Positions 41,655 through 54,602 of a stretch of DNA of 64,000 bases are shown here, piece after piece (the stretch's first letter is position 1; each line of letters begins with the position of its first letter). Position numbers and translations under genes: made by a program. Source of the stretch: Planctomycetes bacterium B3_Pla (GTDB lineage: Bacteria; Planctomycetota; Phycisphaerae; Sedimentisphaerales; Anaerobacaceae); assembly GCA_005223045.1 (NCBI GenBank), contig NJBM01000005.1, forward strand, positions 124,001-188,000, given 5' to 3'. The notes under the pieces were generated by a model. The model saw only the letters and a program-made list of their open reading frames with translations, had not been told where the DNA came from and did not search any database.

Positions 41655-42625
41655 TTGCCACGTTTACGAACCACAATGTCCTCGGTGACAATCTTCGATT
41701 CGTCTATGAACAGATTCGACATGAACAACGCAAGAAGCCCGTACAGACCAAAAGCTAACGGCAACATCGCCATTCCGAGCATGTCGTGGTAGATGCCCTG
41801 GGCATATTTAGGATGTATCAATATATAGATAAAGCCTGTGACTGTGACCCGAACTATGTTGCAAAGTATCGCAGTCGGCACTGTGCTTGTCAACAGGACA
41901 ATTCGCTGCCAAAGCGGTCGGGCGTGCAAGTACGCCATGGCAACTCCCAAAGCCAGGAAGGCCAGCAGCAGCCGCATTCCACTGCACGCCTCGGCAACGT
42001 CAAGAGCCGGTTCAAGGGCCTGGCCCCTGTAAAACACATCTATAACCACGCCTTTGGCGGTGGCTTCCAAATCCGGGACCAGATTCAACAATCCACTTGC
42101 CACCGTAGCAGCCCATTGTCGCATGGGTATCGTCAACGCATTATAGAATCTCTGCGGCAGCGGTACGGCGAAGACCAGGAAGGCAATCGGCAGCCATGTA
42201 TGCTTAATCAAACGCCAGCCGCCAAGAAACAATACAATTGCGCCAAGCACCGCTATCATGTCCAGAGGACCCAAATAACCATACCGGAAGTGTACTATGT
42301 TGAGAGGATAAAACAGAATTCCGCAAACCAGAAAAAACAAACCCAGATAGTTGGGTTTGGCTTGAAGGTTCAAAACATCCCGCTTGTGCTGATCGATGAA
42401 GTATAAGCTAAAAAGCGGGATCAAGAAACCGTGCGACCAGCTACTATCGGTGAGCCACCTGTGGACGATGCGATCGATTTCATTACGAAAGAGAAAGCCG
42501 AACAGGCCCCCTATTAGGAGTATTTTGACAAAGACGTGCAGGGGCAACTCACGCCAATGCTCCTTTTTGAGGTGCGCATTTTCTTGCCGGATATTGACGG
42601 CGCCAGAAGCTGTGATCTCGGCCAT
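41651..42625 (-). CDS. Exosortase (Xrt family transpeptidase-like)
   Basis: 324 residues with about eight membrane helices. The catalytic Cys is in EACSGMRLLLAFL, the Arg in ILCNIVRVTVTG and the His in YHDMLGMAMLP, the three conserved exosortase residues. SWSHGFLIPLF is the other family signature. It would cleave and process proteins with PEP-CTERM-like tails at the membrane. No such substrate is visible in this window. It starts 15 bases after the export lipoprotein gene and overlaps the EpsI-like gene. Confidence 0.92.
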   Translation of the reverse strand: MAEITASGAVNIRQENAHLKKEHWRELPLHVFVKILLIGGLFGFLFRNEIDRIVHRWLTDSSWSHGFLIPLFSLYFIDQHKRDVLNLQAKPNYLGLFFLVCGILFYPLNIVHFRYGYLGPLDMIAVLGAIVLFLGGWRLIKHTWLPIAFLVFAVPLPQRFYNALTIPMRQWAATVASGLLNLVPDLEATAKGVVIDVFYRGQALEPALDVAEACSGMRLLLAFLALGVAMAYLHARPLWQRIVLLTSTVPTAILCNIVRVTVTGFIYILIHPKYAQGIYHDMLGMAMLPLAFGLYGLLALFMSNLFIDESKIVTEDIVVRKRGK

Positions 42626-42640
42626 AACTGAGCAATCTTG

Positions 42641-44569
42641 TCAAAATACTTTGTCCCACTTCCAGGGCGTTATAGGATTAAACGTTTGTCCGAAGAAATC
42701 CTTGTTGGCAAAGTTGCGGTCATAGACAAATCCAAAGCCGTATGTCGCCCGAAACGCGTTTCGCAGAACCGCACGCCATCTGGCCGTCGCGTGTGTGCCG
42801 ACATTGATTAGATCGTGCGGCTTAATGAAGAAGTCCGGCTGCTCACCGCTGGCGATCTTGTCCAGATCCACCATCACAATTTCTTCCCCCTTTCTGCCGA
42901 TCCTTCGGATGATTTCACAACGCTTGGGCCATGCCAGAGGTCCCAACCCGCCAGCAGCCGCTATGGCCTGCTTAAGAGTTATGGGCCGGCCCGTAATATT
43001 GATAAATCCCGCACGATTGACGTTGCCCATTATGGAACATTCACCGACAATATCGACAGGCACGAAAATCGAATCCCCGGGCTTTATCACGACATTATAC
43101 TTTGGATCGCCGGCAAGCAGCTTGTCGGCGGGGATCCGTATGAGCCGTGTCTTGACGCCCTCCTGCGGAAATCCGGTGGCCGGCGCCTCAACTCCGGGCG
43201 CAGGCACCGCGTACAATTGTTGATCAGGCTCGACTCTTATCACCGGCGCTGTCGGCTCCGCAGATTCGACTTGAACGGGAATCCATCTGCCGTTCTGGAA
43301 GACCCACTCGATGTGTCCGGTCGGCTCTTTTTCCGCCGGCTTTGTCGGTCCGACTGGAATGGGAATCCACTTGCCGTCCCGGAAGACCCACTCAATATTA
43401 CCCGCCTCGTTCTGAGTCGATGCCGCACTTGTCCGCGTTGGGCTAACGGGAGTATTCATCGCATCTTCGAGTCTTCTTCGATCGTCTATTCTCGTTTCGC
43501 GACTGACCGGCGGCCGGCGCGAATTGACGGAATTCTGGCCATTCACTTGCCCATTCGCCCTGCTGTCGGCGACAGCCCGCCTGGACAATGCTTCGAGGAT
43601 TTCATCGACGTTTGCGTGGTCACGCAACGTCCCCCGCGTTGTCCTCAAGCCGGATGAGTTTCTTGCGCCACGGGGCTGCGCACTAATGGGCGTCAGGTTG
43701 TTCTGTTGGCCGAAGCTGCTCGGCAACGAAGGAGATTCGCCGTCCGTTATCATCTCGGACGACGCCACGACCACCTTGCTCCTGGGCCATTGATATTGCG
43801 CCCGGGGTGCAAGCTTTTGCCGCCGTTGCAACATCGGCGCCGCAGCCCCCGGCTCTATGACCTCCAACTCCAGCTCGCCGAACCCCGGATTAACAGCATC
43901 GGGCGTCCTGCCTTCGTAGCCAACAGAGCGTGAAACATATATGTAACTTACATTGAACTGGCTTGCCCCCCCTGCTGTTGCAAGGGCATCGGCAAGCCTG
44001 AAATCATAGCGGGGAATAGGATATCTGCTTGGGAAACGCACGCCGTCACCCAGGATCGAAAAAGCTCGCTGCTCAGAATTGACCAAAGCTACGGTAACCG
44101 AGGGCTTTTTTAATAAGTCCAAATTGCCTGGAGAAAGAAGTTTGCGTATCTCCTCTTCAAGCTGCGTTTCAGTCAGGCCCGCCGCCTGTACTATTCCAAC
44201 CTCCGGTATGGATATCTTGCCGGTTTCGGTGACAAGATAATTGTTTGTATGGTAAACTCCTTCTCGGAGCAGCTCGAAGATAGCGATACTTACAAGATCA
44301 CCAGACCTGAGGGTGTAATCGGACTTGGTCACCATTGTATCTATCGGCAGCGGCTCCTCCGCTCCCTCCCAGGCCACCGGCGTCTCCTCGGCTACACCGA
44401 GCGAATCCAGGATTACGTTGACCGCCGGGACAGGACGGAACCTGCCCACCTGTGTGGGGTCCCAGAACTTGTTGCCGCAGCCGGAGAAGAACCCCAAAAA
44501 GAGCAGGAAAAAAGCAGCATGTAAGAAGGAAAGGTTCTTTCCCTGGCCTTCGATTGCCATCCTTTTCAT
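42641..44569 (-). CDS. Polysaccharide export lipoprotein (Wza-like, SLBB)
   Basis: 642 residues. The lipobox FLGFFSGC marks an outer-membrane lipoprotein. A Poly_export domain follows (SDYTLRSGDLVSIAIFELLREGVY), then SLBB-type domains (YPIPRYDFRLADALATAGG and later PITLKQAIAAAGGLGPLAW). Between them lies an unusually long low-complexity insert with two copies of an IEWVF-x-G-x-WIP module. It forms the outer-membrane channel partner of the Wzc-like kinase. First gene of the locus on the minus strand. Confidence 0.9.
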   Translation of the reverse strand: MKRMAIEGQGKNLSFLHAAFFLLFLGFFSGCGNKFWDPTQVGRFRPVPAVNVILDSLGVAEETPVAWEGAEEPLPIDTMVTKSDYTLRSGDLVSIAIFELLREGVYHTNNYLVTETGKISIPEVGIVQAAGLTETQLEEEIRKLLSPGNLDLLKKPSVTVALVNSEQRAFSILGDGVRFPSRYPIPRYDFRLADALATAGGASQFNVSYIYVSRSVGYEGRTPDAVNPGFGELELEVIEPGAAAPMLQRRQKLAPRAQYQWPRSKVVVASSEMITDGESPSLPSSFGQQNNLTPISAQPRGARNSSGLRTTRGTLRDHANVDEILEALSRRAVADSRANGQVNGQNSVNSRRPPVSRETRIDDRRRLEDAMNTPVSPTRTSAASTQNEAGNIEWVFRDGKWIPIPVGPTKPAEKEPTGHIEWVFQNGRWIPVQVESAEPTAPVIRVEPDQQLYAVPAPGVEAPATGFPQEGVKTRLIRIPADKLLAGDPKYNVVIKPGDSIFVPVDIVGECSIMGNVNRAGFINITGRPITLKQAIAAAGGLGPLAWPKRCEIIRRIGRKGEEIVMVDLDKIASGEQPDFFIKPHDLINVGTHATARWRAVLRNAFRATYGFGFVYDRNFANKDFFGQTFNPITPWKWDKVF

Positions 44570-45137
44570 AGCAAAAAACTTCCAAATAGCACCGAGCTAT
44601 GTCACTGTCCCAAGCCCGAAAAAACTGCCGAAACACGTTACACTCGATGAAATTTATCGGTTCAATGCCATATCCGCTTAACTCTTTTTTGACTATCACA
44701 GAGGCAATGCAGAGGAGTCCCCAAGGCGATCCAATCGGCATTTCCGCCGCGTCGTCAGCGGCACCGATTTCCATCAGAACCCGCTCATTGTAAGAAGCGA
44801 TCACATCGAAGACTGCGATTTCGCATCCCCGCAATTGCGCGATTATGGAGCAGTTATGAGACCATGAGTGTCCGGCGTCAAGCTGTTGATGCTCCGGCGG
44901 TTTGGGCAGAAATCCCGCACGAGATATTCGCCGTGACCGAAAGCTGAGCCTGGTCTATCCGGGCGCCGGTTTAGGGCCTATAATCACGGCGGCGCCAGCA
45001 TAGGCGGGAAGGCCGTTCGGATGCGAAATTTTCACAAATGCAGCAGAATTAGCGAACGTTGAAGTGAAAAGTCACTTCGGCGCATGAATTCGCGGTTGAC
45101 CGGGGAAGTTTGCCGAGCGCGGCAATATTCCTGCACG
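44570..45137. other. Gap upstream of the polysaccharide locus
   Basis: No gene supported on either strand. It must contain the 3' end of the lipoprotein gene's transcript and the promoter of the export operon. I see a hairpin GAAGTGA/TCACTTC at about 45061-45078 without a T-run, and no clear sigma-54 or sigma-70 site. Confidence 0.5.
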
Positions 45138-46001
45138 CTACTTTGCGGAGCTCCACTGGTGACAGTCTATCTTGACCAGTCGCTCCTGAAGAGATCCCCG
45201 GGCGTCAGTGCCGAATATCTCGATTCTGGCAGGCAGCAGAGGGCCAGCCTTCTCGATCCGGTCATAGTCGTAGCCGCGTACAATCAAGGATTTACCTGTG
45301 TCCGTACAGGCGAATTGGAGCATGTCGATCAAAGAATTGTCTCTGTCCTGGTAGAAGGCCGCCGGGGTCAAACGTCCGGCAGAGGCGGCGCCGGGCCTGG
45401 GTTGCCTTTCAATCGGGTGATACCATTGTCCCTGTATTTTGACCGCAGTGTTCTGTTTGGCGAACTGAGCCGAATCATCCAGAAAACGCGCCGGCGCTGT
45501 TGTAATATTCAGCACCGCTTCGGCAAAACATTTACCCGACGCTGCTTTCGGCAGCTCAGCAATCCGGCCGCTGCCCTGCAGCACCTGGAACTGTCCGTTC
45601 GATAACTGCCAGACTAACGTGCCCTGCGGCTCGGCGGCGGAAATCCTGATTGAATTCAACCAGGGATAAACTGCAAAACGCTGCTCGGTCAGATAGTGAC
45701 TGCCGTCAGGCTGATAAAGAGTGACAACGCAGTCAAGCCGGACCTCTTTTGTCCTGACCCAGGCATCCAGTCCCCCTGTTGCTTCGATTGCCCGGGCGGC
45801 ATAATCAGTCGAGACAGACACTGCTTCCGCGTCCGGCGCAAGAGCCGGCACAGGCTCCTCTTTCTCGTGTTGTTGTTCGCATCCCGCAAATAGAAATGCA
45901 AAAATCAAGGTACAAGCTGCAAAACGCAATAAGAAGCCATTGCCGCTTTGCGGCAATTCCACAATTTTGAATTTTGAATTTTGATCTTTAATTTTGTACA
46001 T
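45138..46001 (-). CDS. Lipoprotein of unknown function
   Basis: 287 residues. The lipobox FAFLFAGC follows a hydrophobic signal. The mature part reads AIEATGGLDAWVRTKEVRLDCVVTLYQPDG, similar in style to LolA/outer-membrane-lipoprotein-sorting-like proteins that start with a 'ghi.GG...w..i..i' strand. No family is assigned. The frame's first 15 residues may not be translated; a Met start just before the signal is not available, so the start is uncertain. It lies downstream of nifJ by stop-to-stop order reversed, same strand, 26 bases away, so it is upstream of nothing obvious. Confidence 0.65.
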   Translation of the reverse strand: MYKIKDQNSKFKIVELPQSGNGFLLRFAACTLIFAFLFAGCEQQHEKEEPVPALAPDAEAVSVSTDYAARAIEATGGLDAWVRTKEVRLDCVVTLYQPDGSHYLTEQRFAVYPWLNSIRISAAEPQGTLVWQLSNGQFQVLQGSGRIAELPKAASGKCFAEAVLNITTAPARFLDDSAQFAKQNTAVKIQGQWYHPIERQPRPGAASAGRLTPAAFYQDRDNSLIDMLQFACTDTGKSLIVRGYDYDRIEKAGPLLPARIEIFGTDARGSLQERLVKIDCHQWSSAK

Positions 46002-46027
46002 GTTCTTTTCTCCAGACCTCCAATTCC

Positions 46028-49612
<3,585 letters not shown>

Positions 49613-49651
49613 AGTTTCTCCATAAAAACATAAAGTAAAAGCTCCGGGCAA

Positions 49652-50006
49652 TTTACATCAACAAAGCCCCCCTCTACAAATCCTCAAACTCCATTGTCGG
49701 CATCGGTGTAATCTGACATACACAGACAAAACAGCCGGTAGTACGGACCTTCACGCGGTGCTCGCGGCACCGGAAAACAGTCTTATACAACCTTTCATTT
49801 GATTAGGCAATAAAATTTTCAGAATTGAGAATCGTGAAAATGAAGGAGAATTGCACTATATAGAAATGCAGATAAAAACCATCCCTGTGCGGGAGACGGC
49901 ACACGAAACACCCCTGGCGCTGCGGCACCGGTCATCCGTTTACAGTACGGTAATTCAGCAAAGATTCAGAACCGGCGTTTAATTATATAAACGCCGCCCC
50001 GGGAGA
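49652..50006. other. Gap upstream of nifJ with one hairpin
   Basis: No gene. At 49974-49995, GGCGTTTA and TAAACGCC form a perfect 8-bp hairpin around six bases; it follows the zf-TFIIB gene stop but has no T-run. The nifJ promoter must lie here; no consensus site stands out. Confidence 0.45.
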
Positions 50007-50534
50007 CTAAAAAGCTCCCCAGCCCTGTTTTTCCGGTATATAATAGCTCGGGCAAACAAAGCGGAACATATTTGAAATTTTCCGTACTTTGTTAAGTTTG
50101 GCCTGGTCATCGGTTTCTATCGCTGCTAAATGACCGCCAAAAACTTCCGAGAAATAATCATGGGCCGCCTGGTGTCTTTCCTCTTCCGTATCGAACAGAC
50201 TGCGAATTTTACCCAGCTCGCCGGCATCCAGCCAGAAGCCGCCACAACCCGGACATTCATCGACTTCAACTTCATTCTTGACGCTGAAGAAGTGCCTCAT
50301 CATGACAACGTCGCTACATTTCGGACAGTCCAACCTCTTCGTATGGTCGATTACGATGCTCTCGTCCCGTTCGATGTCCAGCAAACCTTCACCGGCAGAC
50401 TCATGCGGCTCATCGAATTTTTCAAGCTCATAATTATCAAACCAGATGCCGCCACAGCCACGCTGGCATACGTCAACCACAACATTCCCTGTGGTTACTT
50501 CTTCTAACACATTTCCGCAAGCAGGACAGTTCAT
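50007..50534 (-). CDS. Zf-TFIIB domain protein
   Basis: 175 residues with two zinc-ribbon modules: MNCPACGNVLEEV...CQRGCGGIWFDNYEL at residues 1-40 and LDCPKCSDVVMMRHF...DECPGCGGFWLDAGEL at about 70-107. Each has the C-x2-C ... C-x2-CGG.W.D..EL pattern of the zf-TFIIB family. AAGGA upstream fits the start. Function unknown; probably cytoplasmic. Confidence 0.88.
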   Translation of the reverse strand: MNCPACGNVLEEVTTGNVVVDVCQRGCGGIWFDNYELEKFDEPHESAGEGLLDIERDESIVIDHTKRLDCPKCSDVVMMRHFFSVKNEVEVDECPGCGGFWLDAGELGKIRSLFDTEEERHQAAHDYFSEVFGGHLAAIETDDQAKLNKVRKISNMFRFVCPSYYIPEKQGWGAF

Positions 50535-50594
50535 AATTTTGTATCCTTAAAAAGGTTCGCAATACGTTATCAGAATTATGTATCGGCAAAAAAG

Positions 50595-51071
50595 TTACTG
50601 TCCAAAACCAAAAAATTCAAGCCATTGTTCGGTTTCGCCCTCGTTCAGGCCCTGCCGTTTCTCTGCCGGTTCTTTTGCCGGCCTTTTCCGGCTCAATTGC
50701 TTCCGGACATCATTCCAGAAAACGTCCGATTTTACGGATGACGCTTTTCTCGTGCGCGCCGCCGATCGCAATCTCCGGTCACTGCTGACAATTGTCAACC
50801 TTTTTGGTGCCGTGCTTGCACTTATCTTGTCCTCGATGACCGTATCGGCATCGCTTCCCATCCCTGCAAAAAAGACCTCCAGATTGCTTACATTATCGAA
50901 TCCGCTCTTATCAGGCGGACCCGTACCGTCAAAAATAATTTCACCCTTTTCTCTCGTCAGGTTAAAGTACCTGTCCAAAATCCTGCACAAACCAACATCG
51001 CTGATCGATCCGGAGTCTCCCTCTAATTTGAAAATTGTGTGCAACAGATTATGACCGTCAATAATGAACAT
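50595..51071 (-). CDS. YacP-like NYN-domain ribonuclease
   Basis: 158 residues. MFIIDGHNLLHTIF is the NYN/PIN start with the catalytic Asp. The GMGSDADTVIEDKI segment and TIVSSDRRLRSAAR supply the other acidic residues. This matches YacP/Rae1-like endoribonucleases. No Shine-Dalgarno sequence is visible before the ATG; the upstream DNA is a degenerate heptamer repeat (51078-51116). Confidence 0.85.
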   Translation of the reverse strand: MFIIDGHNLLHTIFKLEGDSGSISDVGLCRILDRYFNLTREKGEIIFDGTGPPDKSGFDNVSNLEVFFAGMGSDADTVIEDKISASTAPKRLTIVSSDRRLRSAARTRKASSVKSDVFWNDVRKQLSRKRPAKEPAEKRQGLNEGETEQWLEFFGFGQ

Positions 51072-51077
51072 TTTGTA

Positions 51078-51116
51078 TTTCGTATATCGTGTTGCGTGAT
51101 GCGTATTGCGTTTATC
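51078..51116. repeat. Degenerate heptamer tandem repeat
   Basis: About six 7-base units of the form TTTCGTA, TATCGTG, TTGCGTG, ATGCGTA, TTGCGTT. On the other strand it matches the heptamer blocks near 19477-19841. It lies directly before the NYN RNase start. Confidence 0.55.
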
Positions 51117-51166
51117 GAGGGGAAAACATTTATGAGAAAATCATTCTTCTCGATTCATATCGTAAA

Positions 51167-52444
51167 TTACGCTTCGAACCTTATTTCGCCGCCGACGATG
51201 GTTTTTTCGACCTTGCCTTTGACCGTCCAGCCGTGATAGGGGCAATTTCTGCTCTTGGAGCGGAACGTGTGCACGTCAATCTTGTACTCTGCTTCCGGGT
51301 CGATGATCGTAACGTCAGCCTGTTTTCCCTTGCCAAGTGTGCCCTTGTCAATGCCAATTATGCTGGCCGGTCTTTCCGTCATCAAACGAATCAGGCCCGG
51401 CCAGTCCAGAATGCCCGGCTCGATCAGCGCCTTGACGTAAAGGCCCAGCGCACATTCCAGCGACGCTATGCCGAAAGGAGCGGTCAGGAATTCCAACTCC
51501 TTCTCACTCTGCAGGTGAGGGGCGTGGTCCGTTGCCAAAGCATCGACCAGGCCGTCGGCGACCGCCTGTCTGAGGGCCTCGACATCTTCTTTCCCTCGCA
51601 ATGGCGGATTCACCTTGTAGTTGGTATCGTACTGGGCGCAGCTCTCCTCGGTCAAGAGCAGATGGTGCGGCGCCAGCTCACAGGTGACAGGCAGAGAATC
51701 TTTCTTGGCAGCCCGTATCAAATCAACCGACCCGGCGGTGGAAATATGCTGCGCGTGGTAACGGACCTTTGTTTTTTTGATAAGCTGGATATCCCGCCAC
51801 AGCATCGCCTCCTCGGCCAGCGGGTCTATCCCCGGCAGGCCGAGTATTGTAGAGTGGTAACCCGAATTCATCACGCCCTTGCCCGCGATGCGCTCGTCCT
51901 GACAATGCTGCGCGATTACCACGTCGAACATGGCGGCATATTTCAAAGCACGGAGCATGACGGCCGGGTCCTGTACCCCCCTGCCGTCGTCGGTAAAACC
52001 TACCGCCCCGGCCTGGGTCATAAACCCCATCTCCGCAAGCTCGACCCCTTCAAGCCCTTTTGTGATAGCGCCCATCGTGTAAACATGCGTCTGCCTGGCC
52101 TGCCTGGCTTTTCGATGGATGTATTCTATGTCGGTCTCGTTCTCTATCACGGGGTTTGTGTTCGGCATACAAACGACGGAGGTAAAACCGGCGGCGACGG
52201 CGGCAGCAGAGCCGCTTGCTATCGTCTCTTCTTCCTCGTCGCCCGGCTCGCGAAAATGGACATGAATATCGATCAGGCCCGGTGTCACCAGTTTACCGGC
52301 GGCATCGATAACTTTCTCTACGGTTTTTTCGACTCTGCCAACCTCTGCAATCTTTTCATCGACGATAAGCACGTCGCATTGTTTGTCGATCCCGTTTGCA
52401 GGATCTATCACTCTACCATTTTTTATCAAAAGTTCAGAGTTCAT
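51167..52444 (-). CDS. pyrC: Dihydroorotase
   Basis: About 425 residues of class I type. The metal-binding motif DIHVHFREPG, the ATDHAPH signature and GFTDDGRGVQ are present. It closes carbamoyl-aspartate to dihydroorotate in pyrimidine synthesis. I prefer the fifth-codon Met (MNSELLIKNG). It lies 18 bases downstream of the kelch gene, in a pyrR-pyrB-kelch-pyrC run. Confidence 0.93.
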   Translation of the reverse strand: MNSELLIKNGRVIDPANGIDKQCDVLIVDEKIAEVGRVEKTVEKVIDAAGKLVTPGLIDIHVHFREPGDEEEETIASGSAAAVAAGFTSVVCMPNTNPVIENETDIEYIHRKARQARQTHVYTMGAITKGLEGVELAEMGFMTQAGAVGFTDDGRGVQDPAVMLRALKYAAMFDVVIAQHCQDERIAGKGVMNSGYHSTILGLPGIDPLAEEAMLWRDIQLIKKTKVRYHAQHISTAGSVDLIRAAKKDSLPVTCELAPHHLLLTEESCAQYDTNYKVNPPLRGKEDVEALRQAVADGLVDALATDHAPHLQSEKELEFLTAPFGIASLECALGLYVKALIEPGILDWPGLIRLMTERPASIIGIDKGTLGKGKQADVTIIDPEAEYKIDVHTFRSKSRNCPYHGWTVKGKVEKTIVGGEIRFEA

Positions 52445-52462
52445 AGTTCGCAACAAGGCAAT

Positions 52463-53530
52463 CTATTCAATAATTTCGCCGATCCGTAACCAGGGTGTTG
52501 TGTTACTCGTGGCAGGCTCAACGTTCTCACCGCCGAGAGCATAAAGCTTTCTGCCGATTATTACCACCCGGATATCGTTGGTAGGCACCGGCAATAAACT
52601 TGGCATTCGGCGCCATTTGTCGGTTTTAGTGTCATAGACCGGCACAAAGGGACAGTAATAAGACTTATGAAACCTGTCAGTTTTGTACTGCTTCATCAAT
52701 TCCTCATCATAATCATCTATAGCAGCGTATCCTCCCACTATGATGATATAGCGGTCCTTATACACACAAGAGTCCATACCGCTAAGGCGATAAGGAAGTG
52801 GGCTTTTAATTTGCCATTTAGCAGTCTTTGGGTCGAATTGATAAACATCTTTGAATTGTTTGCGGTCGGGGCCATTTTCAGGTTTAGATTCAAAAAAATG
52901 ATAGCCGCCGAAAACATAAATCTTGCCCTTAACCGCCGCTGCACCCAGCCAGCCGCGAGGTTCACCCGGCATATTAGCTATTTTTTGCCACCTGGCATCA
53001 GGGTCATCAGTATCTAACATTTCCACACTGCTGATACAAGGACCGTGACCTCCTTTACTACCCCCAAAGACATACAGTTTACTGCCTATTGACACGCTGG
53101 GAGCCCATCCCCTTGGTGTGTTCAAGCTTTGAACTTGAGACCAAACATACTTTCCATTCTTTTGCTGGAAACGGTAGCAGGCATTATGAACCTTTCCTCT
53201 CTGTAAAGCTCCGCGTCCGCCTATGGCGTAAAAAGATGAGCCGGACTCAGTGCCCTGTACATAGCACTGACCGACGGGAGCGTCCGGCCCGCGATACCAC
53301 CAGTCGGTCTGCGGATCGTATATATACATAGTTGCCATTTCTCCCCATGGCTGGCGCATACCAAAAACACTGATTACCTTTCCGCCCAGCACTGCGGCGC
53401 ACCCGCCTTTGCGAAACTCCGGCAGATTCGGCCCTAACTTCCATTTTATATCTTTTATCTCAATCTCTGCCGGAGAGATATTTGCTATCGTTATTATTAT
53501 GATTACGACTAATACACCTGTTCTTTTCAT
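52463..53530 (-). CDS. Secreted kelch-repeat protein inside the pyr cluster
   Basis: About 355 residues with a signal peptide (MKRTGVLVVIIIITIANISPA). Kelch blades follow, e.g. GGCAAVLGGKVISVFGM, SVSIGSKLYVFGGSKGGHGP, AAVKGKIYVFGGYHFF and CVYKDRYIIIVGGYAA. These form a beta-propeller, sometimes with N-acetylneuraminate epimerase or galactose-oxidase-like activity; none can be claimed here. Its presence between pyrB and pyrC on the same strand, with short gaps, is odd for a secreted protein. Confidence 0.85.
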   Translation of the reverse strand: MKRTGVLVVIIIITIANISPAEIEIKDIKWKLGPNLPEFRKGGCAAVLGGKVISVFGMRQPWGEMATMYIYDPQTDWWYRGPDAPVGQCYVQGTESGSSFYAIGGRGALQRGKVHNACYRFQQKNGKYVWSQVQSLNTPRGWAPSVSIGSKLYVFGGSKGGHGPCISSVEMLDTDDPDARWQKIANMPGEPRGWLGAAAVKGKIYVFGGYHFFESKPENGPDRKQFKDVYQFDPKTAKWQIKSPLPYRLSGMDSCVYKDRYIIIVGGYAAIDDYDEELMKQYKTDRFHKSYYCPFVPVYDTKTDKWRRMPSLLPVPTNDIRVVIIGRKLYALGGENVEPATSNTTPWLRIGEIIE

Positions 53531-53553
53531 TTGAACTTCCTTCAAGCTGCTAC

Positions 53554-53575
53554 GTAGGGCAAAGCCCCACCCTAC
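53554..53575. repeat. Short hairpin repeat between kelch and pyrB
   Basis: GTAGGGC and GCCC..CCCTAC form an imperfect hairpin. It resembles the TAGGGTGCG/CGCACCCTA ends of the MITE-like unit at 22559-22701. Confidence 0.45.
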
Positions 53576-53589
53576 AACTTCGCCGGCCT

Positions 53590-54552
53590 TTATCCCTTTT
53601 GTTGTGCTGCTGCCTGGTTGACCAGAAACAGCACCGCCATTCTCACGGCCAGGCCGTTGGTTACCTGTTCCAGAATGACGCTGTTGCGGCCGTCGGCTAC
53701 TTCACTTTCGATCTCCAGGCCTCTGTTAATCGGCCCCGGGTGCATGACCAGAATATCAGACTTGGCCCTTTTCATGCGCTCGACGGTCAGCCCGAAATAG
53801 TGGGAGTACTCCCTTATTGACGGAAAGGGATTGCCGCCAAGCCTCTCAAACTGAATCCGGAGCATATTTATCACATCGACTTTTTCTATTACTTCATCAA
53901 GGCAGTAGCTCATCTTTACCGGCAGCAAATTTGCCTGTGCAGGCATGAGCGTCGGCGGGCCGACAAATGTCACTTCGGCGCCGAGCTTTGTCATGGCCCA
54001 CATGTCGCTGCGAGCGACGCGCGAGTGCGCTATGTCGCCGACAATAGCTATCTTCAAACCGTCGAGAGACCCTTTGATTTTGCGAATCGTATAGACATCG
54101 AGAAGGCCCTGGGTCGGGTGCTCGCAGAATCCGTCGCCGGCATTGATCACACAGGCTTTTATGTTTCTGCTCAGGAATCTCGAAGCTCCGCCGGCGTTAT
54201 GCCGCACCACAACTATGTCAATGCCCATCGCTTCCAGGTTCCTGGCCGTATCGAGGAGCGTTTCGCCCTTGCTGACCGAACTGGCCTTCTTGGTAAACTC
54301 TATAATATCGGCGCTCAGGCGGTTGGCAGCCAGCGCAAAGCTGTTTCGCGTGCGTGTGCTGTCCTCGAAGAAGAGATTTACCACGACCTTGCCGCGAAGC
54401 GGCGGAGCTTTCTTGACCGACCGCCTGCTTACCTGCTCGAAGCCCGTAGCGGTGTCAAGAATATAGGTAATCTCCTCGGCGCTGAGGTCCCGCAGCCCCA
54501 GCAGGTGTTTTCGCTGCCACTTGAATTGTTTACTCTTTCGTTTCAGGGCCAT
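53590..54552 (-). CDS. pyrB: Aspartate carbamoyltransferase, catalytic subunit
   Basis: About 320 residues. Carbamoyl-phosphate motif FFEDSTRTRNSF, HPTQGLLDVYTI and the aspartate-site MHPGPINRGLEI are intact. It makes carbamoyl-aspartate. I use the Met at MALKRKSK; an upstream in-frame GTG is the alternative and neither has a good ribosome-binding site. It follows pyrR by about 50 bases. No pyrI regulatory subunit is visible. Confidence 0.94.
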   Translation of the reverse strand: MALKRKSKQFKWQRKHLLGLRDLSAEEITYILDTATGFEQVSRRSVKKAPPLRGKVVVNLFFEDSTRTRNSFALAANRLSADIIEFTKKASSVSKGETLLDTARNLEAMGIDIVVVRHNAGGASRFLSRNIKACVINAGDGFCEHPTQGLLDVYTIRKIKGSLDGLKIAIVGDIAHSRVARSDMWAMTKLGAEVTFVGPPTLMPAQANLLPVKMSYCLDEVIEKVDVINMLRIQFERLGGNPFPSIREYSHYFGLTVERMKRAKSDILVMHPGPINRGLEIESEVADGRNSVILEQVTNGLAVRMAVLFLVNQAAAQQKG

Positions 54553-54602
54553 GGTCGTTGTGATTTGCACCTTGCGCTTCACTAATCGACATTCGACACT
54601 CG

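Noticed and set aside
44570..44590. Sigma-54 promoter before the polysaccharide export gene (TGGAAG...TTTTGC)
   Set aside because: The GG-GC spacing is one base short of the -24/-12 consensus and the site ends almost at the start codon.
51089..52489. 466-codon plus-strand frame opposite pyrC
   Set aside because: Antisense to an intact dihydroorotase with all motifs; shadow frame.
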